Assembly (NCBI GenBank): GCA_946886075.1
Contig: CAMPHR010000042.1
Location: 1-23,117 of the forward strand
Length of the DNA: 23,117 nucleotides
Source: an uncultured Novosphingobium sp.
GTDB lineage: Bacteria > Pseudomonadota > Alphaproteobacteria > Sphingomonadales > Sphingomonadaceae
Reading direction: 5' to 3'
The position numbers and the translations under genes are program-made. This document shows positions 1 to 8,594 of this stretch, piece after piece. Under the pieces are notes generated by a model that had not been told where the DNA came from, did not search any database, and was given only the letters and a program-made list of their open reading frames with translations. The first letter of the stretch is position 1. Each line of letters starts with the position of its first letter.

Positions 1-2
1 CG

Positions 3-506
3 ACCTCGCTGCCCGCTTCAAGGCACAACCATCGCGGTAACAATCGGGCGGTTACGGAACAGCTCGGAATGGGAATCTATGATCCGGCGCTGCACCCTCG
101 AAAGGCGTTTGCTGGCCATGTCTCAGAAGGCCACGACTTTTTAGGCTACAAGTTGATCCCCGGCAAATACCGGCCAAGCGACGCAGCGCAGGAGCGGCTT
201 CGGGACTCCATCGATCGGCTGATACATTCGGGCCAAGCAACCATCGAGAAAGTCAAGAAAGGTAGGGGATTGACTGCGTATGACCGGACGTTTTCTGAGA
301 CTTTGGTCGCCATCGATCGAACAACGATGGGGTGGAAAAGTTCATTTCAAAGCGCGACCTGTCCAATCACGTTTGAGGAACTCGACGGATGGATCGCCCG
401 AAGAGTTCGCGATTTTGAGCAGTTCTTGAATTGCTCAGCGCCTCTGGGGAGCAGCTTGCGCGTCCAAGCGCTTGGTGTGTCCCGTGTAGGCAAACGTCCG
501 GCATGA
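3..506 (+). CDS. Reverse transcriptase, C-terminal part (5' end beyond window)
   Basis: The frame is open from the left edge, so the gene probably begins outside the window. An internal ATG at 69 exists but is not a convincing start. The readable part resembles the end of a bacterial RNA-directed DNA polymerase: a DFLGY motif just after the lost palm region, then a thumb-like stretch with AYDRTF, AIDRTTMGWKSSF and LDGWIARRVRDF. This order (FLGY, GWK.SF, LD.WI.RR.R) is typical of group II intron-like and retron/Abi-type reverse transcriptases. The catalytic YxDD box is not in the window. The 30 or so residues before the DFLGY motif look unlike the family, so the gene may be damaged. It could belong to a mobile or defence element lying to the left. 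I am fairly confident of the family but cannot assign the subgroup. Confidence 0.6.
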   Translation, partial: TSLPASRHNHRGNNRAVTEQLGMGIYDPALHPRKAFAGHVSEGHDFLGYKLIPGKYRPSDAAQERLRDSIDRLIHSGQATIEKVKKGRGLTAYDRTFSETLVAIDRTTMGWKSSFQSATCPITFEELDGWIARRVRDFEQFLNCSAPLGSSLRVQALGVSRVGKRPA

Positions 507-1041
507 TTGAATTGGAGATGCGCTGGCATTATTTCGCCGAATCATAAGCCCAGAGCGCTTCCCACTGGGAACCCACGACGGACCCATCTCAAAGCGCTTT
601 CAGTAGGGAAGGCCCGGCGCGTAATGCCAAGGCGATGGTGCCCCACAGACGACAAAGATGGGCACTTAAATCACTGGGAGATTTCGATCCTTCGCTCGGT
701 GTAGTCCGCCATTTCGCCCAGACGGCCGCTCATGGTCTACACCCATAGTACGCGAGATAAGTGGTTAGGAGGGTGCAGCCGACGGTGCACCACTCCTTAC
801 CATCGAGATATGAGCAGACGGATGCCTCTCCACAGTCTGGCGCCGAATATGCTATCCATATAATATGAACAGTCAAATAAGGCACCCGATAAGTGAAAAT
901 CCTCTCCATCGCGGTTGAAGCCTTCCCATCTCGAAAATGTGTTAGTTGGTCAAAATTATAACCGGAACACATTGTCCTATTCATCGCTCCAGTGAATCAA
1001 CCTTCCTCAAAAAGTCACCAAAGCGTATCACATCCCCCGTC
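507..1041. other. Intergenic region without a convincing gene
   Basis: About 535 bp between the reverse transcriptase end and the stop of the TonB-dependent receptor gene. The short open frames here show no recognisable protein features. The only clear structure is an imperfect hairpin at 767-797. Part of this stretch (about 840-960) looks more AT-rich than the flanking genes, suggesting decayed or acquired DNA. Confidence 0.5.
767..797. repeat. Imperfect hairpin downstream of the TonB receptor gene
   Basis: AGGAG-GGTGCA pairs with TGCACC-A-CTCCT with a single-base bulge and an 8-nt loop (GCCGACGG). It lies about 245 nt beyond the receptor stop codon and is not followed by a T-run on either strand. 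It is therefore a weak candidate for a transcription end or simply a structured spacer. Confidence 0.4.
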
Positions 1042-3420
1042 TTAGAATTTTGCTCCGAGTTCTACACCATAGGTCCGCCCCCGATCATAGGCTGTGACCA
1101 GCTGGAGCACGGAGACGCCATAGGGGTTGAAGCGCTTGTTGAAGATGTTCTGGCCAAATGCCGACAAGCTCACCTTGCCCCCTCCGACGGGGACATCCAT
1201 CAATCCCAGCCTGGCGTCCACTACCGTCCGGGCGGGCACGCCGTCATATTGTTCAAGAGGTGAGATCGCACCGGTTGCAGCCTCGCGGATCGGGCGCTGC
1301 AAGAAATAATGCTTGCTCTTATATGTCGCATCGACGCGGGCATTGATATAGCTGCCATTTGCGAACTCCGGCGCGGAATAGTTCACAGATCCTCTGGCAG
1401 TCCATTTCGAAAAGAACACCGGTCGAGATTCATCCGCGATGTCCACGCCATTTATGATGAACTCCTGATAGTCGAAATCCGTATAGCTCGCATTTCCACT
1501 TAAGGTGAGGCCGGGGAGCGGTGCAATTTCTGTCTCGACCTCAATGCCCTTGATCGTTGCCTTTCCTGCATTGTCGAACCGCTGCCGTCCATTGACGAAC
1601 TGCTGCACCTGCAAGCCGCGATATTTATTATGGAAGGCTGCGATGTTCGCCCGCATCTTGTTGTCGAAAAGGATCGTCTTCAATCCGACTTCGAAAGATT
1701 GCAGCGTTTCAGGTTCGTACGGAATGCCGCTCAAGATGCCGCCAGAGACATATCCTGTGGCGACCTTGCCATAGGCAGTAAGCCTGCTGGACGGGCGCCA
1801 GTTCGCGATCGCGGTGTAGTTCAGCTTTTCAAAAGAGGCCTTGTACCGGCCAACGCCCAGACTGCCGCCCTGCCCCCCGGTGATCGCCTTGATATCAAGT
1901 TCGCGGTCATCGATGGTATAACGCAGGCCGCCTGTCAGATCGAAGGTAGGCGCTACGTGCCAGGTCAGCTGGCCATAGCCTGCCATGGAGTCGTTGACGG
2001 CAACGGTGCTGGTCAGGCCATTGCCGAACGGGCCGTCCAGTCCGGGAAGCGGAATGACGACGCCATCCTCAACCGGCTGAAAGGTTCCCAACACGTCCTT
2101 CGCCGGTGACTTTTCATGGAAGTAAAACAGGCCTGCCGTAAGATCGAACAAGTCGGTAGTAAGCTGAAACTGCAGTTCCTGGCTGAACTGCTTCTGCTGC
2201 GTAGTACGGGCAGTGAGCAGAGAGAAGAAGCTGTCATTGGAGCCGGGCGCATTAGCCGGGTCCAGCACGCCCGCGACGTTGCGCCCCAGCAGCGCACTAA
2301 GTTGCGCAAGGGTGAAGCGGTTGCCGCCGGTTCCGCCAAGGTCGTAGATATAGGGTTTCTGTTCCAGCTCACGATATGCGGAAATGCTCTTGACAGAAAA
2401 ATTGTCTGTCGCCTGAAGCGCCAAGGTAAGGCTGTGCCCTTGGGTTATGACATGCTCCTTGCTGCTGGCATTTGCCACTGCATCAAGGCGGCGCGACGAA
2501 ATATTCGTAATGCCTCCAAATAGCGGCTGAAAAGCAATGATCCCGGACAGCAGGGCACCTGTCGAATCTGGTATCACGCCGAACGTCTGGATCGCGCGGC
2601 CCAAAGACTGGCTGTCGGTATAGTCAAAGCGATAGGTCGCGACCAAGTTGCCAAAATCGCCCTTAACGCTGGCCTGTACACCATCGACGTTCGTCATGCC
2701 GAGATCTGCGCCGTAGCGGAAGACCCCGAAACTCGGCTCGCGCAATCTCAGATCGATCGTCCGCCCTGCGAGAAGATTTTCGACATCACCGTCAATCTGA
2801 TCGTGCAGATAGGAAAGCCGGGCAGAAAAAGGTCCGAATGATGGAAGATCGAGGGTGACCTTACCCCGGAATGCGTTGTAATTGCCGTAGGACAGGTTGG
2901 CGTTCACGCCCCATTCGCCCTTTGGATCAGCCGTGGTGATGTTGAGGGCGCCGCTGGTGGCGTTGCGACCGAACAAGGTTCCCTGCGGACCGCGCAGCAC
3001 CTCTACCCGTTGAATATCGGCGAGATCGAACAGCGAACCTACGGAGCGCCCAACATAGACGCCATCGACATAGATGCCGACCTTGGGATCGACAGAATTG
3101 TTCGCAACGCCCGACGTAATGCCCCGGATCGCGACTGTGACACTCGATTGCTGGCCGCGGGTCGTGACCTGCAGGCCCGGCGCGAGAGCGTCGAGCCTTC
3201 GCGCGTTGGTGATACGCAACTGCTCAAGCTGTTCGGTGCCGAACGCGGTCACTGCAACCGGCACGCTCTGCAGGCTCTCTTCGCGCCGCTGTGCAGTGAC
3301 GACAATGTCGTTGAGCCCGACTTCCTGCTGCGGGCCACTCTCCTGCGCCAACGCGGGTGTGGCCATGGCCAGGACGCTGCCTGCCATCATGAAATGGCGG
3401 ATTTGAAGAAGATGCTTCAA
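1042..3420 (-). CDS. TonB-dependent outer-membrane receptor
   Basis: A 792-aa outer-membrane receptor that should import a substrate using TonB-ExbBD energy. The signal peptide is clear: basic start, hydrophobic core, ALA-Q cleavage near residue 25. The plug domain follows with NDIVVTAQRREES at about 37-50, VPVAVTAF, and VEVLRGPQGTLFGRNATSGALN at about 138-160. The rest is a 22-strand-type barrel ending in the usual C-terminal phenylalanine. The start is a TTG at 3420 preceded by AGGGG at a good distance; an internal ATG pair at residues 11-12 lacks a ribosome site. The sequence resembles the large sphingomonad receptor group often linked to catabolic clusters rather than a known siderophore receptor. 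A dyad operator-like site lies 160 bp upstream, and the LuxR-type regulator gene is the neighbour, suggesting substrate-responsive expression. Confidence 0.92.
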   Translation of the reverse strand: MKHLLQIRHFMMAGSVLAMATPALAQESGPQQEVGLNDIVVTAQRREESLQSVPVAVTAFGTEQLEQLRITNARRLDALAPGLQVTTRGQQSSVTVAIRGITSGVANNSVDPKVGIYVDGVYVGRSVGSLFDLADIQRVEVLRGPQGTLFGRNATSGALNITTADPKGEWGVNANLSYGNYNAFRGKVTLDLPSFGPFSARLSYLHDQIDGDVENLLAGRTIDLRLREPSFGVFRYGADLGMTNVDGVQASVKGDFGNLVATYRFDYTDSQSLGRAIQTFGVIPDSTGALLSGIIAFQPLFGGITNISSRRLDAVANASSKEHVITQGHSLTLALQATDNFSVKSISAYRELEQKPYIYDLGGTGGNRFTLAQLSALLGRNVAGVLDPANAPGSNDSFFSLLTARTTQQKQFSQELQFQLTTDLFDLTAGLFYFHEKSPAKDVLGTFQPVEDGVVIPLPGLDGPFGNGLTSTVAVNDSMAGYGQLTWHVAPTFDLTGGLRYTIDDRELDIKAITGGQGGSLGVGRYKASFEKLNYTAIANWRPSSRLTAYGKVATGYVSGGILSGIPYEPETLQSFEVGLKTILFDNKMRANIAAFHNKYRGLQVQQFVNGRQRFDNAGKATIKGIEVETEIAPLPGLTLSGNASYTDFDYQEFIINGVDIADESRPVFFSKWTARGSVNYSAPEFANGSYINARVDATYKSKHYFLQRPIREAATGAISPLEQYDGVPARTVVDARLGLMDVPVGGGKVSLSAFGQNIFNKRFNPYGVSVLQLVTAYDRGRTYGVELGAKF

Positions 3421-3579
3421 GGACCTATCCCCTCTATATTCTAATTAATTTTATTGTACGCAATGAGCATGGCGTTGTTTGCAGAGGCTTACCGCCGACA
3501 CGAAGCCGGCATCTTGTGATATGAAGACGAACACCCCAAGCTAGGTCGGATTGTCTTAGAAAATAAGGAATGCGGCCGC

Positions 3580-3597
3580 TTACCCTATTTTAGGTAA
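3580..3597 (-). promoter_or_regulatory. Operator-like dyad, copy 1 (upstream of TonB receptor)
   Basis: TTACC-N8-GGTAA, 160 bp upstream of the receptor start. Read on the gene strand, the site continues as GGTAAGCG. The same half-sites, the same 8-bp spacer and the same extension recur at 11642-11659 and 16651-16668. TACC half-sites suit a GerE/NarL-type helix-turn-helix, so the adjacent LuxR-family protein is the natural candidate ligand, though this is inference. Confidence 0.6.
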
Positions 3598-3700
3598 AAT
3601 GCGGGAACCTTGCGGTGAAGAGGAAATCGCATCCCTCGCCCATCCAGGCATGGAGGATGAGGCCCCACGCGGAACCTTGAAATCAAAGCTCAAAAACATA

Positions 3701-4780
3701 TCAGACAAGAATGCGGCGGATCAGTTCAGACTGGCGATGCACGCCCACCTTACCGAACATCGAACGCAAGTGCACGCGTACCGTGGCGAGCTTTATGCCC
3801 AAATCCACCGCAGCATCTTCAAGGCTGCTTCCCTCGCTCAGACTAATGGCGAGGCGTATCTCGGTGTGGGTAAAATCGAACAGTTTCTTGAGCACTTTGG
3901 GATCCATGGTGGCGCGCTGCGCCGTGTCCCGAAGGAATATTCCCACTTCGGGCGGGTCGCCGTCATTGCGTCCATCATGCTGAGGATTCGCGATTATCAT
4001 GACCGACATGTCGTGTTCGCCATGGGGACGGGACAAACTGGCGGCGTAAGTCGTTTCGGGATCCTCCCGCGCGGATTTCACAGCCGCCCACAATCTGGTC
4101 GTATCCGCCTGCCAGCAGCAGCGCAGCTGATTATTGATCAGGCGGACACCATCCTCCTCCGCCAGCATCCTCCGCGCGCGTTGGTTCAGCCATACCACCT
4201 GGTCATCACTCGCCACTATGATGAGGCCGACATTGACGCGGTTAAGCGCCATGTCGTGGAAGGACAGGTTATGCTGAAGGCGGCAAACATGCTGGGCCAC
4301 CTTCATCGCTTCGGCAATATGGAAAGCCAAAGCCTGCAGTTGCACGGCCTCTGATGGCAGAAAATGGCTTCCACCTGCCCGGTAGAGCCTCAGCTTCGCC
4401 AGAACCTCGCCAATGAAAAAGTCGATGCCGAGCAAGTTCATTGGCGCGAACGATCCTGCGGGTTGTTCCGAATCCTGAACATGGCAGAAGGCGGCTTCAC
4501 CCTGCGCCAACCCTTTCAACTGATCGGCTCCTCCATCAGGGTCCGGCTTGAATGCCTCACGCGTTCCGCAGCGGGCATCCACGGTCATGCAATGTCTATC
4601 CTGACCCTTTCTGGAAAAGATCGAAACGGCCTTCGCAAGGTCATAATGTTCGCACAATGCGTCCAGCACATCATACCAGGGCGTCGAAGATTGTGCCGAG
4701 CGGTAGATTGACGAGACCAGCCGGTTGTCCCGGCCGACATCGCCCGCCGTGGAAACACCGACCCTATCAACCACATTCAT
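3701..4780 (-). CDS. LuxR-family transcriptional regulator
   Basis: A regulator of about 359 aa with a C-terminal GerE/LuxR helix-turn-helix in roughly its last 65 residues (FTHTEIRLAISLSEG...EDAAVDLGIKLATVRVHLRSMFGKVGVHRQSELI). This is the typical pattern of a TxxE helix, a scaffold helix and a recognition helix with TVRVHLRSMFGKVG. The N-terminal two thirds is not an obvious autoinducer domain; around residues 195-290 it has a weak PAS-like look (VGLIIVASDDQVVWLNQRARRML). I chose the ATG at 4780 because AGGAG precedes it, whereas the upstream ATG at 4822 has no ribosome site. It is divergent from the SMP-30 gene and upstream of the TonB receptor gene, so it probably regulates the catabolic cluster through the three shared TTACC-N8-GGTA(A/G) sites. 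No such site was seen in its own promoter. Confidence 0.85.
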   Translation of the reverse strand: MNVVDRVGVSTAGDVGRDNRLVSSIYRSAQSSTPWYDVLDALCEHYDLAKAVSIFSRKGQDRHCMTVDARCGTREAFKPDPDGGADQLKGLAQGEAAFCHVQDSEQPAGSFAPMNLLGIDFFIGEVLAKLRLYRAGGSHFLPSEAVQLQALAFHIAEAMKVAQHVCRLQHNLSFHDMALNRVNVGLIIVASDDQVVWLNQRARRMLAEEDGVRLINNQLRCCWQADTTRLWAAVKSAREDPETTYAASLSRPHGEHDMSVMIIANPQHDGRNDGDPPEVGIFLRDTAQRATMDPKVLKKLFDFTHTEIRLAISLSEGSSLEDAAVDLGIKLATVRVHLRSMFGKVGVHRQSELIRRILV

Positions 4781-4978
4781 TGACAATCCGCTCCTGATCT
4801 TTTTATTCTTCGCCGACCTCATGGGGCCGCTGCTTGAACTAGATCATGCATTGCGGTCTTGCTCAAGCGATTCTCGACCCGCTGCCGCTGCTTGATGGCG
4901 ATCTCGCACATTGCACTTCACTGCTGCAGCAATCTTTAAGGCCGTCGTTCAGAACGGCATTTCTACAGGGAGGTGTGA

Positions 4979-5878
4979 TTGATCACGACGCAATATCCAG
5001 AGACCGTCCTTGGAGGCTTGTACCTGCCGGAATGCCCGCGATGGTTTGAAGGATCGCTCTATTTTTCAGATATTCGCCAAGGCCGCATATACCGGGTGAA
5101 AGGCGGCGCCTCCCCTGAAATCCTTTTCGTAACGGCGGACGACTTCGTCGGCGGGCTCGGTTTCCTTGAAGATGGCGGTCTGATCGCAGTCCTGTCAAAG
5201 AGTCGAAGGATCGTTCGGATCGACCCTGATGGCGCGGTCGGGCATGCGGACTTGAGCGGACTTTGCCGCTTCGTTCTCAACGACATGATCACGGCGAAGG
5301 GCCGAGCCTATGTGAGCCAGCCGGGCCGCGACGTCTGGGCCAGCGAGCAGCAGGGCATGCCTGAGCCGACCGACCTGCTGATGGTGGACCTTGACGGTAA
5401 GCCCGCTATCGCGGCGGGGCAGATGATGGGACCGAACGGCGTGGCGGTCAGCGCGGATGGCGAAACGCTCTATGTTGCGGAAAGCTCAGCGATGCGGGTG
5501 TCCGCCTTCACCATCGACCTGAGGTCGGGTGCGCTTTCGGATCAACGTGTTTTTGCTACACTACCCGATGGCGCAATCCCGGATGGTATCTGCCTTGATG
5601 ATTCAGGGGCCGTGTGGGCGGCAGCGCCAGTCTCGTTCAACGCTGGCATGGTAAGCAGCGGGCCAGGCGTACTCCGCATCGACCAGGAAGGACGGACCAC
5701 CCACCGCGTTCCGATGCGGCCAGGCAGGCGAGCCCTTGCCTGCACTTTCGGCGGTGCGGACCGATCGACCCTCTATATTTGTACTGTGCCTGATTTTGAG
5801 GGCTCGGCGGCGGGGAGCGAGGGTGAGGGCTGCATCGAGAAAGTCCCGCTAGATTTCTCAGGGGCGGGAAGCCCCTGA
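4979..5878 (+). CDS. SMP-30/gluconolactonase-family lactonase
   Basis: A 299-aa six-bladed beta-propeller protein of the SMP-30/LRE family, metal-dependent hydrolases of lactones. The expected metal ligands are visible: Glu18 in PECPRW, Asn101 in LNDM, Asn153 in GPNGVAVS and Asp202 in IPDGICLD. No signal peptide is seen, so it is probably cytoplasmic. The start is a TTG at 4979 with AGGGAGG a few bases upstream; no better start fits this frame. It is the only plus-strand gene in the cluster, divergent from the LuxR gene and convergent with the SDR gene. Next to a BVMO, which can make lactones from cyclic ketones, it could hydrolyse the lactone product. The substrate is not readable from the sequence. 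Confidence 0.85.
   Translation: MITTQYPETVLGGLYLPECPRWFEGSLYFSDIRQGRIYRVKGGASPEILFVTADDFVGGLGFLEDGGLIAVLSKSRRIVRIDPDGAVGHADLSGLCRFVLNDMITAKGRAYVSQPGRDVWASEQQGMPEPTDLLMVDLDGKPAIAAGQMMGPNGVAVSADGETLYVAESSAMRVSAFTIDLRSGALSDQRVFATLPDGAIPDGICLDDSGAVWAAAPVSFNAGMVSSGPGVLRIDQEGRTTHRVPMRPGRRALACTFGGADRSTLYICTVPDFEGSAAGSEGEGCIEKVPLDFSGAGSP
5858..5878. terminator. Perfect hairpin between convergent genes
   Basis: TCAGGGGC pairs perfectly with GCCCCTGA around a 5-nt loop (GGGAA). The hairpin includes the SMP-30 stop codon and sits 19 bp from the stop of the convergent SDR gene, the right place for a bidirectional terminator. There is no clear T-tract on either side, so it may be weak or act differently. 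Confidence 0.5.
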
Positions 5879-5897
5879 TCCGGCCGATGCGGCTCCC

Positions 5898-6713
5898 TCA
5901 ATATTGAATGCCCAGGCCGCCATCGTGGCAAAAAGCAGCCCCGGTTACGAAGCGCGCCTCGTCCGATGCGAGATAGACGAAGAGGTGTGCCGCATCCTCC
6001 GGCTGGCCTGCGATCTTCAGCGGGTTCCGCCCGGCAATCTCCTCGATCGCGCTGTCTACGGAGGAGAACATGCCGCTTTGCGTATATTCCTGAAGCCCTT
6101 CGCGGACCAGCGGCGTCACCGTCAGGCCCGGATGAACTGAATTGACGCGTATCCGTTGCCCGCCAAACTCCTCTGCCCCACACATGGTGAGCATGCGAGC
6201 GGCCGCTTTCGACACATGATAGCCGATATTGTGGCTGCTCGTTTTGTAGCTCGCCATAGAGCAATTGTTGATGATCGAACCGCCGCCTTCGAACCGCTCG
6301 ATCGAGCCTTCCAGCGCGGTCGCGCAATATTTCATGCCCAGGAAGAGGGCGTCATGGTTGACGGCCATCACCTTGCGCACATCCTCAAGACTGCTGTTCT
6401 TGATGCCACCATGGATGGAAATCCCGGCATTGTTCACCAGAATGTCCAGCCCGCCGAACTCGGCGACGACGTCCGACACCAGTCTCTCCCACTGCCCCGC
6501 ATCGGTGACGTCATGTGCCACCAGTTTGAACCGGCCCGGAGCCTCCAGCTCGCTGATCCGCGCAGAGATGGCTTCGGCTTCGTCCGCACGCAGGTCAGTG
6601 CCGATGACCGCTTTGGCACCTTCGCGCAGGAAAGCTTCGCAGATCGCCAGGCCGATATTGCCGATCCGTCCGGCTCCAGTCACGATGGCTACTTTGCCTT
6701 TGAGACGATCCAT
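5898..6713 (-). CDS. Short-chain dehydrogenase/reductase (SDR)
   Basis: A classical SDR of about 271 aa, an NAD(P)-dependent alcohol dehydrogenase/ketoreductase. Visible landmarks are TGAGRIGNIG (12-21) for the dinucleotide, NNAG (94-97), Ser152 in NCSMAS, and the YHVSK active site with Tyr165 and Lys169. The Ser-Tyr spacing of 13 is standard. The C-terminus has the usual F-VTG-DGG pattern. I chose the ATG at 6713 because AAGGA precedes it; the frame extends to 6746 but without a ribosome site. It is the last gene of the LuxE-led unit, 41 bp after the MFS gene. Probable role: oxidation of an alcohol intermediate or reduction of a ketone. Substrate unknown. Confidence 0.88.
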   Translation of the reverse strand: MDRLKGKVAIVTGAGRIGNIGLAICEAFLREGAKAVIGTDLRADEAEAISARISELEAPGRFKLVAHDVTDAGQWERLVSDVVAEFGGLDILVNNAGISIHGGIKNSSLEDVRKVMAVNHDALFLGMKYCATALEGSIERFEGGGSIINNCSMASYKTSSHNIGYHVSKAAARMLTMCGAEEFGGQRIRVNSVHPGLTVTPLVREGLQEYTQSGMFSSVDSAIEEIAGRNPLKIAGQPEDAAHLFVYLASDEARFVTGAAFCHDGGLGIQY

Positions 6714-6754
6714 TCTGAATTCCTTTTGTTCCGCCAAGCGATGCAAGGTGACTA

Positions 6755-8101
6755 TCAGTGCGCGGCCGGGCGATCACCACTGCCGCCGGGAATGGTGAAC
6801 ACCGCTTTTGCCAGCCACATGGCAACCAGCGCCGTGATTACATAGACGACGCTCAGCAGCACATAGCCCTGGCCGATCGAAGATCCCGACCGCGTCAGAG
6901 CCGTCATGCTGAAAGGCACCACGAAATTGCCGAGATAGAGAGCCATCATCGCGATCCCGGTAGCGCGGCCCCGATATTGCGGCAGGCAATAATGCAACAG
7001 CATGTCGGTCGAAGTGGGAATGAACAGGCCCATGCCCGTGGCCGTCAGGACAAGACCCGCACCCACCAAAGCCGCGTCATCCGCCCTCGACAAAGTCGCG
7101 CACCCCACTGCCATTAGCAGGAAGGAAAAGATCATCAGCGCGCGTCCACTTACCCGCCGGGATATGAACGGGAATAGCAGCGAGGCAGCAACGGTCGTGA
7201 ACGCTGCCGCCCCTGACAAAGTGCCTGCCAGCTTGGGTGTGTGGATTCCGAGTTCCTTTAGGAGGAATGCGGAATAGACGAACAGAGCGGCGATCCCGGT
7301 GCCATAGACGAAGTTCAGCCCATAGATCGCCCATAGCTGCCGAGGCTGCTTCCCCGCAGCCGATGACTCCACGATAGTCAGGGAACGCGGGACGAAGAAC
7401 AGCACCAGCATCAACGGTACAGCTGCAAACAGGTAGAGGAGATAGGCCGTACGCCAGCCGGACTGGGCCGCCCAGCCGCCACACATCGCCAAAAACATCG
7501 ACGACAGACCGATGAAGGCTACCCGACCACTGATCATGGCACGCCTGCGGCCCGCCAGAAATCCGGCGGCGATTAACGGCGTGCCGCAAACGGCCAAGGC
7601 GGATTCGGCAATGCCGAACAGGAAACGCGCGCCAATGATCGCATAGAGCGATCCCAGCCAGTAAGGCAGTATTCCGATGATCATATAGGCGACCATCGAC
7701 CAGAGCAGAAGTGGCCGGACGCCGATGCGGTCGCCAAGGGCGCCCATGAACGGTGCGCACATGGCGATCATCAAGCCAGGCAGCGTGACGACCATCGGGA
7801 CGAGAATATCGGCTTGCGCCACACCGGCGAATTCCGCCTGCATCAACGGCAGCGATGGGGCAACGAAGTGCATACCCGCAGGCGAGAGCATGCTTTCGGC
7901 GAACACCGCCAAGATCAATCCGAACGACCCGCCTACCGCCCCGGCGGCGACGCCAGAGGTCTCACCTGTCTTGTGGTCCTTGGCAGATGCCAGCCCCCCA
8001 GCCGCCAACTCTGGTCCCGCTACCCTCGCCGATGAGTCTGCCAAATCGATTATCCTCTCCATGACGCGCATCTTCAGATCAGCGCTGCCAAACTCATTCA
8101 T
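6755..8101 (-). CDS. MFS transporter
   Basis: A 448-aa major facilitator superfamily permease with about 12 hydrophobic segments. The inter-helix motif GALGDRIGVRPLLL (TM2-3 loop, MFS motif A) and a basic loop LAGRRRAMISGR are visible. An unusually long N-terminal extension of about 55 mostly hydrophilic residues precedes the first membrane segment (GGSFGLILAVFAESML). The real start may therefore lie further in, for example at the ATGs at residues 11 or 14, as the ribosome site before 8101 is poor. It sits between the SnoaL-like and SDR genes. The context suggests uptake of the substrate across the inner membrane, or export of an intermediate. Specificity cannot be read. Confidence 0.88.
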   Translation of the reverse strand: MNEFGSADLKMRVMERIIDLADSSARVAGPELAAGGLASAKDHKTGETSGVAAGAVGGSFGLILAVFAESMLSPAGMHFVAPSLPLMQAEFAGVAQADILVPMVVTLPGLMIAMCAPFMGALGDRIGVRPLLLWSMVAYMIIGILPYWLGSLYAIIGARFLFGIAESALAVCGTPLIAAGFLAGRRRAMISGRVAFIGLSSMFLAMCGGWAAQSGWRTAYLLYLFAAVPLMLVLFFVPRSLTIVESSAAGKQPRQLWAIYGLNFVYGTGIAALFVYSAFLLKELGIHTPKLAGTLSGAAAFTTVAASLLFPFISRRVSGRALMIFSFLLMAVGCATLSRADDAALVGAGLVLTATGMGLFIPTSTDMLLHYCLPQYRGRATGIAMMALYLGNFVVPFSMTALTRSGSSIGQGYVLLSVVYVITALVAMWLAKAVFTIPGGSGDRPAAH

Positions 8102-8148
8102 GAGCCCCGCGCTTGGGAACGACTTTGCGAGCGCCTTCGCCGTCTATG

Positions 8149-8562
8149 CTATTGATCCTTGACCGAAGAAGCGAAGGCCAGCGAAATGCGGCTCGGATCC
8201 ATATATTCGCGCACCTTCACGATCTTCCCGTCGCGAACGACATGGAGCATATGATAAATATTGGCATAATCGATGCCGTCGATCGTCACCGCCTGCGACG
8301 TCGCTTCCATGGCCACGCGGTCATCCTCCGCCGTCATCACCCCGGGCGTGACCCGCACACCGGCTTTGGTGCCAGCAGCGATTCCGGCGAACATCGGACC
8401 GCATTGGTCCTTGGTGTAGGTGCCGGAAACGCCGGGCAGATCACCAGCGACCCACCATGTTGCCTCATCATCCAGGAGATTGAGGGCCTCGTCGAAGCGG
8501 CAGTCCGAAAAGGCGCTCCAGAACCGCGCCACGATCGCCTTATTGTCTGATTGTTGAGACAT
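8149..8562 (-). CDS. SnoaL-like / nuclear transport factor 2-like protein
   Basis: A 137-aa protein of the SnoaL/ketosteroid-isomerase-like (NTF2-like) fold. It has an N-terminal helix (NKAIVARFWSAFSDCRFDEALNLLDDEATWWVAG) and then strand-rich segments ending in ANIYHMLHVVRDGKIVKVREYMD, the classic closing motif of this superfamily. Such proteins act as isomerases, dehydratases or cyclases on small hydrophobic molecules, or as binding proteins. A GAGGAAG ribosome site precedes the ATG. It lies 32 bp after LuxC and 47 bp before the MFS gene, within the same unit. The specific reaction is not known; given the neighbours, isomerisation or hydration of a ketone-type intermediate is possible. Confidence 0.8.
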   Translation of the reverse strand: MSQQSDNKAIVARFWSAFSDCRFDEALNLLDDEATWWVAGDLPGVSGTYTKDQCGPMFAGIAAGTKAGVRVTPGVMTAEDDRVAMEATSQAVTIDGIDYANIYHMLHVVRDGKIVKVREYMDPSRISLAFASSVKDQ

Positions 8563-8594
8563 TTTCAGTCTTCCTCATCACATATTGTCGGAAC

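Noticed and set aside
3599..4354. 251-aa open frame on the plus strand
   Set aside because: It is antisense to the LuxR-family regulator whose helix-turn-helix is clear.
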